DNA from: SB15 sp964639245
GTDB lineage: Bacteria > Chloroflexota > Anaerolineae > Aggregatilineales > J027
DNA length: 64,000 nucleotides
Direction of reading: 5' to 3'
Assembly (NCBI GenBank): GCA_964639245.1
Contig: CAZXCU010000001.1
Span: forward strand, 434,001 to 498,000
Shown here: positions 1 to 7,808 of the stretch, piece by piece
Layout of the letters: the number at the start of each line of letters is the position of its first letter
Position numbering within the stretch: the first letter of the stretch is position 1
Translations under genes and position numbers: made by a program
Notes under the pieces: model-generated
What the model saw: only the letters and a program-made list of their open reading frames with translations
The model's database searches: none
What the model was told of the DNA's origin: nothing

Positions 1-897
1 CATGGCGAGCGCCAGCCAGACCGACATGTTTTTAAACCTGTGACCTATGGTGTGCAAAAAAAGTCCATTCAATACGACCATCAGTATCCCTAAGCCACCG
101 AAAAAAACCGCTAAGAATAAAAGAGGAGTCCGATAGATGAAAGGACTTCCCAAATAGGCAAGAAAAAACTGGGTCGCTTTAAGCAAATTGGGCTGTTGTG
201 TATTGCCCACGCGGTCATAGCCAAAGAAGTAGAGGATGAAAACACACCCGCTTAACACCATCCAAAAAATGAGATATTTCTTTTGCCGGTATTCGTAGAT
301 CCAGAGCATCAGCCCCATAATAGGAAAAAAAAGTAATCCTGCCCCAAATGAAAAAGCCGCACACACCCCGCAAAAGCCAATGCCTAACGCTGCTTTCCAA
401 TGCACCTCTGTGCGCTGTAATATAGAAAGTCCGATGAGAAAAAACAGGATGACAAAATGCCATTGGTTCTGGAAGCCCCAGAGCCAATTTTCACGCTGGC
501 GCAGGGAAAAAACCAACGCGGATAAGAGGATGAGCATAAAGGGGGCAGTCTCGGGGTGGTCAAATTGATACAGTCGATAAAGCAGGAATAAATTGATAAC
601 CGCCAAGAGTGGGCTGATGATCATTTCATAATGAACATTCCAACGGGTTGTATAAGTAAAAAAAGCGGTGAGCAAATTGGTAAAAATAATCCGATGCTCA
701 ACATGCTGACGGGTAATATCTTGAACAGTTAGCTGATGGTTCGCGGTTTTAAGCGCAACATTGGCAGAAGATGACCATTGATCCCAAAAAGGTACATTTT
801 TACCGTGCTGGTAAATATCCTGACAGACGAACAGAATGGGCAAAAGCGTGAGGAACACAATCAGTAATTTTTTGTAAAAAGGGAGCGTTTGCATCAT
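1..897 (-). CDS. Multi-span membrane protein, partial (possible GT-C type glycosyltransferase)
   Basis: The frame is open from an ATG five bases after the stop of the upstream dehydrogenase-like gene to the window edge, so the C-terminus is missing (299 codons are visible). The protein is strongly hydrophobic, with likely spans near residues 9-26, 93-110, 118-132, 146-160, 168-200, 208-226 and 258-282. A polar loop of about 65 residues after the first span carries F-W-D-Q-W (37-41) and H-V-E-H-R (65-69), and R-E-N-W-L-W-G-F-Q follows the third span. A long first outer loop with acidic and aromatic residues is the GT-C glycosyltransferase plan, but I cannot name a family. The close spacing suggests it is the third gene of the operon that starts at 2519. 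A second in-frame ATG directly follows the first. Confidence 0.75.
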   Translation of the reverse strand, partial: MMQTLPFYKKLLIVFLTLLPILFVCQDIYQHGKNVPFWDQWSSSANVALKTANHQLTVQDITRQHVEHRIIFTNLLTAFFTYTTRWNVHYEMIISPLLAVINLFLLYRLYQFDHPETAPFMLILLSALVFSLRQRENWLWGFQNQWHFVILFFLIGLSILQRTEVHWKAALGIGFCGVCAAFSFGAGLLFFPIMGLMLWIYEYRQKKYLIFWMVLSGCVFILYFFGYDRVGNTQQPNLLKATQFFLAYLGSPFIYRTPLLFLAVFFGGLGILMVVLNGLFLHTIGHRFKNMSVWLALAM

Positions 898-901
898 CTT
901 G

Positions 902-1681
902 TTACTCCGTGTCGTTTGAAGTGGGGTCAATGAAAAAGCCACGCCCTGATTTTCTGCCAAGCTGACCCGCCCGAACTTTCTGTTTGAGCAACGGCGCGGG
1001 GTGGTAGCGCTCCTCTCCCCAAAAATCACGCATCGCCATCAGTGTTGCCATCACCACATCCAAGCCAATTTCATCCGCCCATTCCAATGGGCCACGTGGG
1101 TAACTAACCGCCGCTTTCATGGCTTTGTCAATTTCTTCGGCGGTGGTGATTTTTTCATCCAGCGCCAGCACCGCTTCATTAATCATGCTAAAGACGACTC
1201 TTGCTCGTACCAGACCGGGCGCATCCGGCACCCGCACGATTTCCAAGCCTAATTTTTCTAAAAAATCTTTTGCGAGCGACACACTCATAAAATCCGCTTG
1301 CATTGAGGGGGCAAATTCAACCAGTGCCGGAACGTGTACTGGAGGTAACAGGCCGAATCCGACCACACGCTCTGGCAGTTCGCACCAACTTGCCACTTCG
1401 GTAGCGCTGGCGCTGAGGGCGTGTGTCAAAATGGGGACATTTTCGCGCAGGTTTGGTTCAACCCCTTCAATGAGCCACAACTTGCTGGCAGCCGATTCAT
1501 TCAGGGTTTCCACAAAAAAATCCGCACGGGTGGCATCTTTGACCATCTGGTCAAGGTTGTCTTGGTCATCCAGTTCGCCGAGTTGATAGCAGGTGGTTTT
1601 GAATTTAGCGGTGTTGCAGAGGTCATTCAAAATATCACTGAACGGCGGTTCGCCTACAATCAGCACCCGTTTATTCATCAT
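902..1681 (-). CDS. Degenerate 3-hydroxyacyl-CoA dehydrogenase-like subunit (reduced Rossmann plus C-terminal domain)
   Basis: This 259-residue protein is related to its upstream neighbour but appears catalytically dead. Its N-terminal ~95 residues resemble a Rossmann fold without the glycine-rich NAD loop (the start reads V-L-I-V-G-E-P-P). Where the neighbour has the catalytic H-F-F-D-P, this one has G-L-L-P-P, so the histidine is lost; P-G-F-L-V-N-R has become P-G-L-V-R-A-R. The C-terminal ~110 residues still look like a 3HCDH helical domain ending L-G-R-K-S-G-R-G-F-F. PaaH-type dehydrogenases of about 475-510 residues are known to have an active half followed by a reduced Rossmann domain and a second 3HCDH domain; this gene matches that second half. 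It overlaps the first half by 11 bp in another frame. Likely role: structural partner in a split enzyme (inference). Confidence 0.75.
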   Translation of the reverse strand: MMNKRVLIVGEPPFSDILNDLCNTAKFKTTCYQLGELDDQDNLDQMVKDATRADFFVETLNESAASKLWLIEGVEPNLRENVPILTHALSASATEVASWCELPERVVGFGLLPPVHVPALVEFAPSMQADFMSVSLAKDFLEKLGLEIVRVPDAPGLVRARVVFSMINEAVLALDEKITTAEEIDKAMKAAVSYPRGPLEWADEIGLDVVMATLMAMRDFWGEERYHPAPLLKQKVRAGQLGRKSGRGFFIDPTSNDTE

Positions 1682-2519
1682 ATTTGTGGAATCCGTGTTT
1701 GGTTTTGCGCCCCAAGCGGTTGGCTTGGGTCATTTTGCGTAACAGAGGGTGAGGACGAAAACGCGGAAGTTCGCCAATAGCTTTATAAAACTGTTCCTGC
1801 TGGGCAAGATAGTGGTCAATGCCTTGGGCATCCATCCATTGAAATGGCCCCTGCCGAAAATCAAGCGAAACCAGCAGACGGTCAATCGTTTCGGCATCGA
1901 CATGACCTTCATGAAGTAAATGCAACGCTTCGCGGGTATACACCTGTCCCACCCGATTGACCAGAAAACCGGGTGTATCCCGCACAATGACCACTTCACG
2001 TTCTAAATCGCGGGCCAGCAGCACGGCTTGGTCAATGGTGTTCTGGGTGGTCTGGTCAGCGCGGATAATTTCAACCAACTTAGTAATGTGGGCCGGGTCA
2101 AAAAAGTGCATCCCCACAATGCGCTGAGGATGTTTTTGTGCGCCGGCGGCAATTGCGGTGACGCTTAACGAATCGGTATGCGTTGCAATCGTGGATTTTT
2201 CCGCCGCTAACGAATCCAATCGTTCAATCAGTTTTTTTTTGATTTCAACATTTTCTGGTCCCACTTCGATAATAAAATCCGCTTCGGCGCAGTCCTCAAG
2301 GCGGGTGGTGGGGAGAATGGAGGCTTTGGCTTTGGTGGCTTCTTGAGAGGTGTGTTTGCCCAGACTCACCCCCTTATCAATGCTGCGGTAAATTTTTTCC
2401 TGTGCGGTTTTGATGACGGCAATATTAACATCATAAAGCCCGACCATATGCCCATATAATGCGGCAATCTGGGTGACTCCTGTGCCAATGCTACCTGCGC
2501 CGACCACTGCGATATTCAT
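1671..2519 (-). CDS. 3-hydroxyacyl-CoA / 3-hydroxybutyryl-CoA dehydrogenase (PaaH/FadB-like active half)
   Basis: The 282-residue protein oxidises 3-hydroxyacyl-CoA with NAD+ in beta-oxidation or ring-cleavage CoA pathways, in the cytoplasm. The N-terminus shows the NAD loop G-A-G-S-I-G-T-G (7-14). The catalytic histidine lies in H-F-F-D-P at about residue 138, and D-T-P-G-F-L-V-N-R follows near 180. The C-terminal 3HCDH domain ends with L-G-R-K-T-K-H-G-F. Its length fits the usual ~280 residues of stand-alone members. The next gene overlaps it by 11 bp and encodes a degenerate relative, so the two probably form one complex. A promoter-like TTGCCA-18-TACAGT lies only seven bases before the ATG and no Shine-Dalgarno is visible, suggesting a leaderless message. 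The exact CoA substrate cannot be read from the sequence. Confidence 0.9.
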   Translation of the reverse strand: MNIAVVGAGSIGTGVTQIAALYGHMVGLYDVNIAVIKTAQEKIYRSIDKGVSLGKHTSQEATKAKASILPTTRLEDCAEADFIIEVGPENVEIKKKLIERLDSLAAEKSTIATHTDSLSVTAIAAGAQKHPQRIVGMHFFDPAHITKLVEIIRADQTTQNTIDQAVLLARDLEREVVIVRDTPGFLVNRVGQVYTREALHLLHEGHVDAETIDRLLVSLDFRQGPFQWMDAQGIDHYLAQQEQFYKAIGELPRFRPHPLLRKMTQANRLGRKTKHGFHKYDE

Positions 2520-2526
2520 GCTGGTA

Positions 2527-2556
2527 ACTGTAGCGGAAAGTAGGGGCGCATGGCAA
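2527..2556 (-). promoter_or_regulatory. Promoter of the dehydrogenase operon, probably leaderless
   Basis: On the minus strand TTGCCA (2556-2551) and TACAGT (2532-2527) are 18 bases apart, and the ATG of the dehydrogenase starts seven bases after the -10 box. The transcription start would therefore fall at or next to the start codon. Confidence 0.45.
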
Positions 2557-2618
2557 GTTGTGTCTGTTACGAATTTAAAAGTGGGCGCACAATAGAACAG
2601 GAACGAAAGGACACATCC

Positions 2619-3494
2619 ATGACGACACTCACCGTAGGCATCGCTCAGATGTACCCGAAATTGGGAGATATTGCCGCTAATCTAGAAAAACATCTGACCC
2701 TGATGGAGCAGGCCGCACAGCAGGGCGGACAATTGCTTGTTTTCCCTGAGCTTTCGCTCACAGGTTATTATCTGCGTGATTTAGTCGCGGAATTGGCCTC
2801 CAAACCGACCCCTGAGGATGCGGTGTTCGGGCCGCTGCTCAAAAAATCCAGAGAATTACAATTGGACGCGGTGGTCGGGTTTGTTGAGGAGGACTCACGC
2901 GGGCGCTTTTATATTTCGGCTGCCTATTTGAGTCGCGGGGAGGTGCTGCATGTGCATCGGAAGGTCTATTTGCCCGATTATACGATGTTTGAAGACAAGA
3001 AATTTTTTGCGACCGGGAATGCTATTCGCGCCTTTGATACCTATTATGGGCGGGTGGGCATTTTGATTTGTGAAGATTTCTGGCATGTGTCGCCCCCCTA
3101 TATTTTGTGGATGGACGGGGCGGATATGCTGATTTTAATTAATGCCAGTCCCGGACGGGGGATTAGCAAAGATGAAAAGCTGGCAACTTCACGCTGGATT
3201 GAAATGGTCAGTCAGGCATATGCCGGCTTGTTTACGAATTATGTGGTGATGTGTAATCGAGTCGGGTTTGAGGATGGGGTGAATTTTGGCGGGGGGAGTA
3301 CGCTCATTTCGCCGGATGGCATTGAACTCCTGCACGCGCCCTATTTTGAGGAAAGTCTGCTGCTGCATACCATTGACTTAAATGATTTGCGGCGAACACG
3401 AGCGCGGTTGCCCTTGCTGCGGGATGAACGCCCGGACTTGATGATGCACGAACTGAGTCGGATTATCAGCCAGAACGGGTTAAACGGACGCTGA
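2619..3494 (+). CDS. Carbon-nitrogen hydrolase (nitrilase superfamily), NadE glutaminase-like
   Basis: The 291-residue enzyme belongs to the nitrilase/amidase superfamily and has its Glu-Lys-Cys triad: E in F-P-E-L-S-L-T-G-Y, K in H-R-K-V-Y-L-P-D-Y, and C in L-I-C-E-D-F-W. The context of all three (L-T-G-Y-x-x-R-D-L, L-P-D-Y-x-x-F-E-D-K-K-F-F, I-N-A-S-P) resembles the N-terminal glutaminase domain of glutamine-dependent NAD synthetase more than omega-amidase, but no synthetase domain follows. It may supply ammonia in trans or hydrolyse a different amide. The ATG at 2619 is chosen because AAAGGA lies eight bases upstream; an earlier in-frame ATG at 2550 has no ribosome-binding site. Its stop overlaps the next ATG (TGATG), so the pair is translationally coupled. 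Confidence 0.85.
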   Translation: MTTLTVGIAQMYPKLGDIAANLEKHLTLMEQAAQQGGQLLVFPELSLTGYYLRDLVAELASKPTPEDAVFGPLLKKSRELQLDAVVGFVEEDSRGRFYISAAYLSRGEVLHVHRKVYLPDYTMFEDKKFFATGNAIRAFDTYYGRVGILICEDFWHVSPPYILWMDGADMLILINASPGRGISKDEKLATSRWIEMVSQAYAGLFTNYVVMCNRVGFEDGVNFGGGSTLISPDGIELLHAPYFEESLLLHTIDLNDLRRTRARLPLLRDERPDLMMHELSRIISQNGLNGR

Positions 3495-4396
3495 TGATTC
3501 ATTTTATTTCGCGTGCGGCTTGCCCTATTTGCGGCAAGGCTGAAGGCAAAATTCTGGTGGAAAAGTCCTTGGATACCCCTGAGATTAGTGCCTATCTCAA
3601 GAATTATTATGGCGGGACTGTACCTGCTTTACAGGGCGTGTATCGCTTGGTGCAATGTGCTGCGTGCGGGTCGCTGTATCAGCGTGAGATTCTGGATGAT
3701 GCGGGCATGGATGCCTTGTATGAGGCGTGGATTCGGGCAGAGGGCAGTTTCCAGAAAAAATTAACTGCCCCCCTCGCGGTTCGGGTGGGGTATGCCCGCC
3801 AAACCATGCAAATTGTTAAGGCCGTTCGTAAATCACCCCATGAAATTCGGGTACTGGATTTTGGGATGGGTTGGGGAACATGGCTGCTGATGGTCAAAGC
3901 CTTTGGGATGCAGGCGGAAGGCTTGGAAGTTTCGCCGAGTCGGGTGGCCTATGCCCAGACAAACGGTTTAAAAGTCGTAACCCCGGCGGATATATCCCCT
4001 GAGTCGTATGATTTCATCAATGCGGAACAGGTGTTTGAGCATTTGTCTGACCCCGCCGCCGTTCTGCAAAGCTGTCATGCTTGGCTCAAACCGCGTGGCA
4101 TTTTACGAATTGCAGTGCCTAACGGCGCGGCAACCCCCCAAAAAATTGAAGGGGGTACATGGTCAATCGGGGAAATGCCCACCATTCCTCTGGAACACAT
4201 TAATACCTTTACGCCTGCCAGTTTGCGGACTTTTGGTGAGCGAAATGGCTTTCGGGTTATCCACCCGCCGCTTGTGCTGCCTGCCTTCGGATTATCCCTT
4301 GCCGAAGTCAAGCAGTTTTTAGCGGTACTCGGTGGGGATGTCGCCTCACGGCTTGGCCTGTATCAAACGACGGTGGTGTGGTTGAAAAAACGCTAG
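3494..4396 (+). CDS. Class I SAM-dependent methyltransferase with N-terminal zinc-ribbon-like motif
   Basis: The 300-residue protein carries C-P-I-C-G near residue 10 and C-A-A-C-G near residue 55, a pair of CxxC knuckles likely to bind zinc. A Rossmann methyltransferase core follows, with the SAM loop D-F-G-M-G-W-G-T-W near 121, an acidic G-L-E-V-S-P strand end, and N-A-E-Q-V-F-E-H near 173. Proteins with this layout are common in sugar and lipopolysaccharide pathways, where they methylate C-linked sugar or small-molecule substrates, but nothing here fixes the substrate. Its start overlaps the stop of the nitrilase gene by one base, so the two are likely co-translated. Its TAG stop shares the palindrome CTAG with the stop of the convergent DUF711 gene. 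Confidence 0.85.
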   Translation: MIHFISRAACPICGKAEGKILVEKSLDTPEISAYLKNYYGGTVPALQGVYRLVQCAACGSLYQREILDDAGMDALYEAWIRAEGSFQKKLTAPLAVRVGYARQTMQIVKAVRKSPHEIRVLDFGMGWGTWLLMVKAFGMQAEGLEVSPSRVAYAQTNGLKVVTPADISPESYDFINAEQVFEHLSDPAAVLQSCHAWLKPRGILRIAVPNGAATPQKIEGGTWSIGEMPTIPLEHINTFTPASLRTFGERNGFRVIHPPLVLPAFGLSLAEVKQFLAVLGGDVASRLGLYQTTVVWLKKR

Positions 4397-5619
4397 CGGG
4401 GGTGAATTTTTAATTTTCCTGTTGGGCTGCCGAGTGGGGTGGTATGGGAGATGGGATAAGACGGGGCAGGCAGTACTTTGGACGGGGTGAAATATTCAAA
4501 GCTAAATTCGAGGCTATCCCCCGCGATTTTGCCGGGAAAAGGCATCAGACGGGCAGTCAGGGGTTTGTTCAGGCGGAGGGCTAAGGCCGCAACATCCAGC
4601 AAAATAGCATACAACTGGTCAACGGTGGTGTCGCCCGGTAAAGGAATACAATCTAAACCCGTGCCGCAAACCGCACTCAGCAGCAATAAATCGTTGATTT
4701 TGAGGCGGTCTTCCACCACCCGTTTGCCCAAAATGCTGTCTTCTAAAATGGGCAGCATGAGGCCGCTAAACCCCACCGATGGAAAATCTGCCGCTTCAAC
4801 AGCATTCATCACAATCGCGGCGGAAGCCACCAAGCCCTGCCCGCCAAAGGATGCCCCAAGTTTTTCCAGCGCTCCCCCCAGACTTTTATCATCGGTGGGG
4901 TAAGGCGCAAGCGAAAAATCCAAGCCTTTAAAATCCACGCCGTGTTCTTCTGCAAGCTGTTCGGCTATCGGGACAACTTTTTGGGCATAGGCGTTGATGG
5001 CAAGGGTGAGGTTGGTTTTGGCTTCTTCGGCAGTTTGCGCTGCTGCAAAAATTTCATTTGCCATATCTGCGGCTTGGATAGCAAGGGAAAACGCATGGGT
5101 TCCCCCACCATGATAGGCCACCGGGAAAAAGGGCGACCACGCCGGACAATTGGCGTTGGCGGTGAAAAATAAATTTTTCATGCCGTCGTCGGTGGCGTGC
5201 GAAAGGCGTTTGATGAGTTCCGCCGTGCGATAGACGGTGGCAAAATCAATTCCGTTGGTTGGGTCGGCAATATTGGCGCTGGCAAAGAGATTGGGCATGT
5301 GGGCTAAGACTTCGCCCAGAGCATGGAAATAATCGGGGTCGTCTTCCGCGCTGACATAGCCGATGGAAAGATAAGCAATATCAAAAGCGGCACACAAATC
5401 GCGCAGGTAAGGGGCAATGCGGGGCATGGAGGCTGGCCCTCGCGGGAACAAGCGCTGCGGAAAAGGTTGGGTTGCCATGCGTTTGCTCTGGACAACCAGC
5501 CCTTCTTTTTCAAAAGCATATTGCGCTGCGCTTAGAAAGGATCCCCCGCGTGCCATCGGGGTACGGTGGTCATCGGCGGAGACTTCTGCAAAATAAGTGA
5601 TGGAGCGAATTTCAGGCAT
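4393..5619 (-). CDS. DUF711 (UPF0210) family protein
   Basis: The 408-residue protein begins M-P-E-I-R-S-I-T-Y-F and has the Gly-rich, acidic segments of the DUF711/UPF0210 family, for example F-F-T-A-N-A-N-C-P-A-W-S-P-F-F-P near the middle and V-G-F-S-G-L-M-L-P-I-L-E-D further on. The family is widespread and normally 400-450 residues, so this copy is full length. Its reaction is not established; members are soluble. The stop codon overlaps the stop of the convergent methyltransferase by four bases. The intergenic region upstream contains short TTTTAGTT / TTATCAGTT repeats rather than a clear promoter. Confidence 0.75.
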   Translation of the reverse strand: MPEIRSITYFAEVSADDHRTPMARGGSFLSAAQYAFEKEGLVVQSKRMATQPFPQRLFPRGPASMPRIAPYLRDLCAAFDIAYLSIGYVSAEDDPDYFHALGEVLAHMPNLFASANIADPTNGIDFATVYRTAELIKRLSHATDDGMKNLFFTANANCPAWSPFFPVAYHGGGTHAFSLAIQAADMANEIFAAAQTAEEAKTNLTLAINAYAQKVVPIAEQLAEEHGVDFKGLDFSLAPYPTDDKSLGGALEKLGASFGGQGLVASAAIVMNAVEAADFPSVGFSGLMLPILEDSILGKRVVEDRLKINDLLLLSAVCGTGLDCIPLPGDTTVDQLYAILLDVAALALRLNKPLTARLMPFPGKIAGDSLEFSFEYFTPSKVLPAPSYPISHTTPLGSPTGKLKIHPR

Positions 5620-5622
5620 GGG

Positions 5623-5663
5623 TTTTAGTTTTCGGTTGTCAGTTATCAGTTTTTAGTTGTCGG
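5623..5663. repeat. Short TTTAGTT/TCAGTT repeat tract
   Basis: Between the DUF711 start and the end of map the sequence cycles through near-copies of TTTTAGTT, GGTTGTCAG and TTATCAG, the degenerate 7-base cycle often seen as intergenic repeat tracts in bacteria. The rest of 5620-5736 shows nothing I can name. Confidence 0.4.
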
Positions 5664-5736
5664 TAAAAGATGAGAAGGAAACGGTGCAGCAGCCACCAAT
5701 GGCTCATTGTCCATCATACCAAATCACTCAAACAAC

Positions 5737-6510
5737 TTAGGCTGGCAGTTTGGTCAGCACTTCTGCCCCGTGTTCCAGAATTAAAATCGAATGTTCGGTA
5801 TGGGCGCACACCGATTTATCAACACTGGTAACAGTCCATCGGTCACGCATCAGACGGGTGTTTGGTCTGCCCAACATGCCCATCGGTTCGATTGCCAGCG
5901 CCATCCCCACCAGCAATTCATCGCCGGAATTGGGTTTGCCCCAGTTCGCCACATGGGGGGAAGTATGCAAATAATAGCCTACGCCATGCCCGCCAAATTG
6001 GGTCGGAATCCGCACACGGTGTTTTTCCAGAATAGCTTGGATGGCGAAGGAAATATCGCCCAATTTACGCCCCGGTTTGACCAGTTGAATGGCGACATCC
6101 AGCGCTTCTTCGGTAGCGTGAATCAGCCGTTTGACCGATTCTGGCACCGGGCCAAGTGTCACGGTAATTGCTGAATCCGCGATGAGTCCCTGATACTTTG
6201 TGCCACAGTCCAGCGTGACTACATCGCCTTTGCGAAGTTTGCGCTTACCGGGGATGCCATGCACCAATTCTTCATTGACGCTCACATTAATATGCGCGGG
6301 GTAGGGCGGAATATGGGTGCTGCCCGGAATGATATAATTCAAAAAAGCGGGTTCGCCGCCGAGTTTATGCAGGGTTTCGCAGGCAATTTCATCCAATTCG
6401 CCCGTCATCATGCCGGGTTGAATGGCTTCCCGCAGCGCCACCAAGACTTGCGCGTTGATTTTGCCTGCCTGTCGAAGTTTGTCGTAGTCTTCCGGTTTTA
6501 CGAGAGTCAT
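5737..6510 (-). CDS. map: Methionine aminopeptidase, type I
   Basis: The 257-residue enzyme removes N-terminal methionine from new proteins. The five metal ligands are recognisable: D in T-L-D-C-G, the second D eleven residues later in I-A-D-S-A, H in G-G-H-G-V-G, E in A-I-E-P-M and E in H-T-E-H-S-I-L. Length matches single-domain bacterial enzymes. The start at 6510 (M-T-L-V-K-P-E-D-Y) is preferred because AGGA lies about eight bases upstream and the family usually begins just before this point; two upstream in-frame ATGs would add 10 or 29 unconserved residues. It follows the intrinsic terminator of the L,D-transpeptidase gene and so probably has its own promoter. Confidence 0.93.
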   Translation of the reverse strand: MTLVKPEDYDKLRQAGKINAQVLVALREAIQPGMMTGELDEIACETLHKLGGEPAFLNYIIPGSTHIPPYPAHINVSVNEELVHGIPGKRKLRKGDVVTLDCGTKYQGLIADSAITVTLGPVPESVKRLIHATEEALDVAIQLVKPGRKLGDISFAIQAILEKHRVRIPTQFGGHGVGYYLHTSPHVANWGKPNSGDELLVGMALAIEPMGMLGRPNTRLMRDRWTVTSVDKSVCAHTEHSILILEHGAEVLTKLPA

Positions 6511-6574
6511 AGGGCTATTCCTAGCATCGAGAGCGTTCATCTGTTGACCACTTTCCGCGCTATTGTAACATTGG

Positions 6575-6611
6575 AAAAAACAAAAAGGGCTGCACAACCT
6601 TTCGCAGCCCT
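6575..6611 (-). terminator. Intrinsic terminator of the L,D-transpeptidase gene
   Basis: Read on the minus strand, an 8-bp perfect stem AGGGCTGC/GCAGCCCT (6611-6604 with 6593-6586) encloses a 10-base loop and is followed by TTTTTGTTTTTT. It lies 22 bases after the L,D-transpeptidase stop. Confidence 0.85.
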
Positions 6612-6633
6612 GTTGTGTTTAAATGGATAGAGG

Positions 6634-7716
6634 TTATTCAGCGTAAATGCCGGATGCCCAGACATGCACCCACGGCTTTTCGATGCCACCGTCCAATGAC
6701 CATTGAAAAATCCAATAGGAGTCGGTCAAGGTCAGGTTGACACAGCCATGACTGTGACGGTAGCCAAAGCCATCATGCCAGTAGGTCCCGTGCAGGCTAA
6801 TTGCCCCGTCAAAATAGAGTGTCCATGGGACATTTTGCAGGCTGTAAAAGTCAGCTTGGCCTTCTGCGCCGCTCATACTCCCGTTGGCGATGCGAACCCA
6901 TGTCTGGAATGTGCCTTCATTGGTTGCCCACTGCGGCAAACCGGAGGAAATGAGCGTGGCAAAAACAGGGGTCGATTCCTCATAAGCGACCAACACCTGT
7001 TCATATAAATCGACTGCGAACCAGCGCCCTTTGACTTCGGCGGGTTGGTCAACGAACAAAATTTTGGCGACATTGGTTTGTTTAATCCACGTTTCTGGCC
7101 CCACCAGATACCAGCGCCAGCCATCATATTCCACCGTTTCAAAAATATTGACGCGGGTATAGCGTTCCAAACGAGGGCGGTTTTGATCGCCTTCCGCACC
7201 GGGATAGGGCGCGGGGAAACTCGGAATCAGCACCCATGCCATCGGATATTCCATACTTTCACGGTCAAGCAGCACCCCCGAAAAGGGACTCGGACGGGCA
7301 ACAGCGGTATCCGATTCCAACACCCACTGACCGGGATCAATCTGGATGTATCCGTCTTGGCTGCCCTGTGCGGTGATATAGTTAAAGCCGGGCGCAACCG
7401 TCCCAATGGGCGCACCACCGGGGGCATTAAAAATGGTCGTGCCACCGGGGTTGGTCAAGCGACGGAAGGCAAACCGTGCTACTTCGGTTTCATTGGTGGG
7501 TAGCGGGCGCACATTCGGTTCGGGATTGAGCAGCATTTCATCCATCAACATCTGATAATGGGCGGCGGGCAAGCCGGCTTGGCAGCCCGGCCCATTGGGA
7601 GCTTGCAAACACTCCTCAAACAAACTGCCTGTTGCGCTCACACGCGGAACAGCAACCAGCGCAATACTCATCACAAAGACAACTAGAATCACAACCAACG
7701 AGAGATGTTTTTTCAT
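6634..7716 (-). CDS. L,D-transpeptidase (YkuD domain), secreted or membrane-anchored
   Basis: The 360-residue protein starts with a signal sequence (M-K-K-H-L then a hydrophobic run to about residue 28) and ends with a YkuD catalytic domain in which H-G-T-Y-W-H, H-S-H-G-C-V-N-L and the catalytic cysteine are clear. Such enzymes make 3-3 peptidoglycan cross-links or attach proteins to the wall. The middle part (~80-220) has beta-rich segments resembling SH3-like repeats with F-N-A-P-G-G-A-P-I-G-T-V-A-P-G-F-N-Y. The ATG at 7716 is preferred; a GTG three codons upstream is possible. If the organism is a Chloroflexota member, whose envelopes are often atypical, the cross-linking role deserves attention. 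A strong terminator follows. Confidence 0.88.
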   Translation of the reverse strand: MKKHLSLVVILVVFVMSIALVAVPRVSATGSLFEECLQAPNGPGCQAGLPAAHYQMLMDEMLLNPEPNVRPLPTNETEVARFAFRRLTNPGGTTIFNAPGGAPIGTVAPGFNYITAQGSQDGYIQIDPGQWVLESDTAVARPSPFSGVLLDRESMEYPMAWVLIPSFPAPYPGAEGDQNRPRLERYTRVNIFETVEYDGWRWYLVGPETWIKQTNVAKILFVDQPAEVKGRWFAVDLYEQVLVAYEESTPVFATLISSGLPQWATNEGTFQTWVRIANGSMSGAEGQADFYSLQNVPWTLYFDGAISLHGTYWHDGFGYRHSHGCVNLTLTDSYWIFQWSLDGGIEKPWVHVWASGIYAE

Positions 7717-7808
7717 AATCAGCACTCAACATTTTCCACTAAGCTACAGATAGGATAACAAAATCAGATTTTACCTGCACGGGTGAATCTTCCGCGTTTA
7801 CCTGACAG

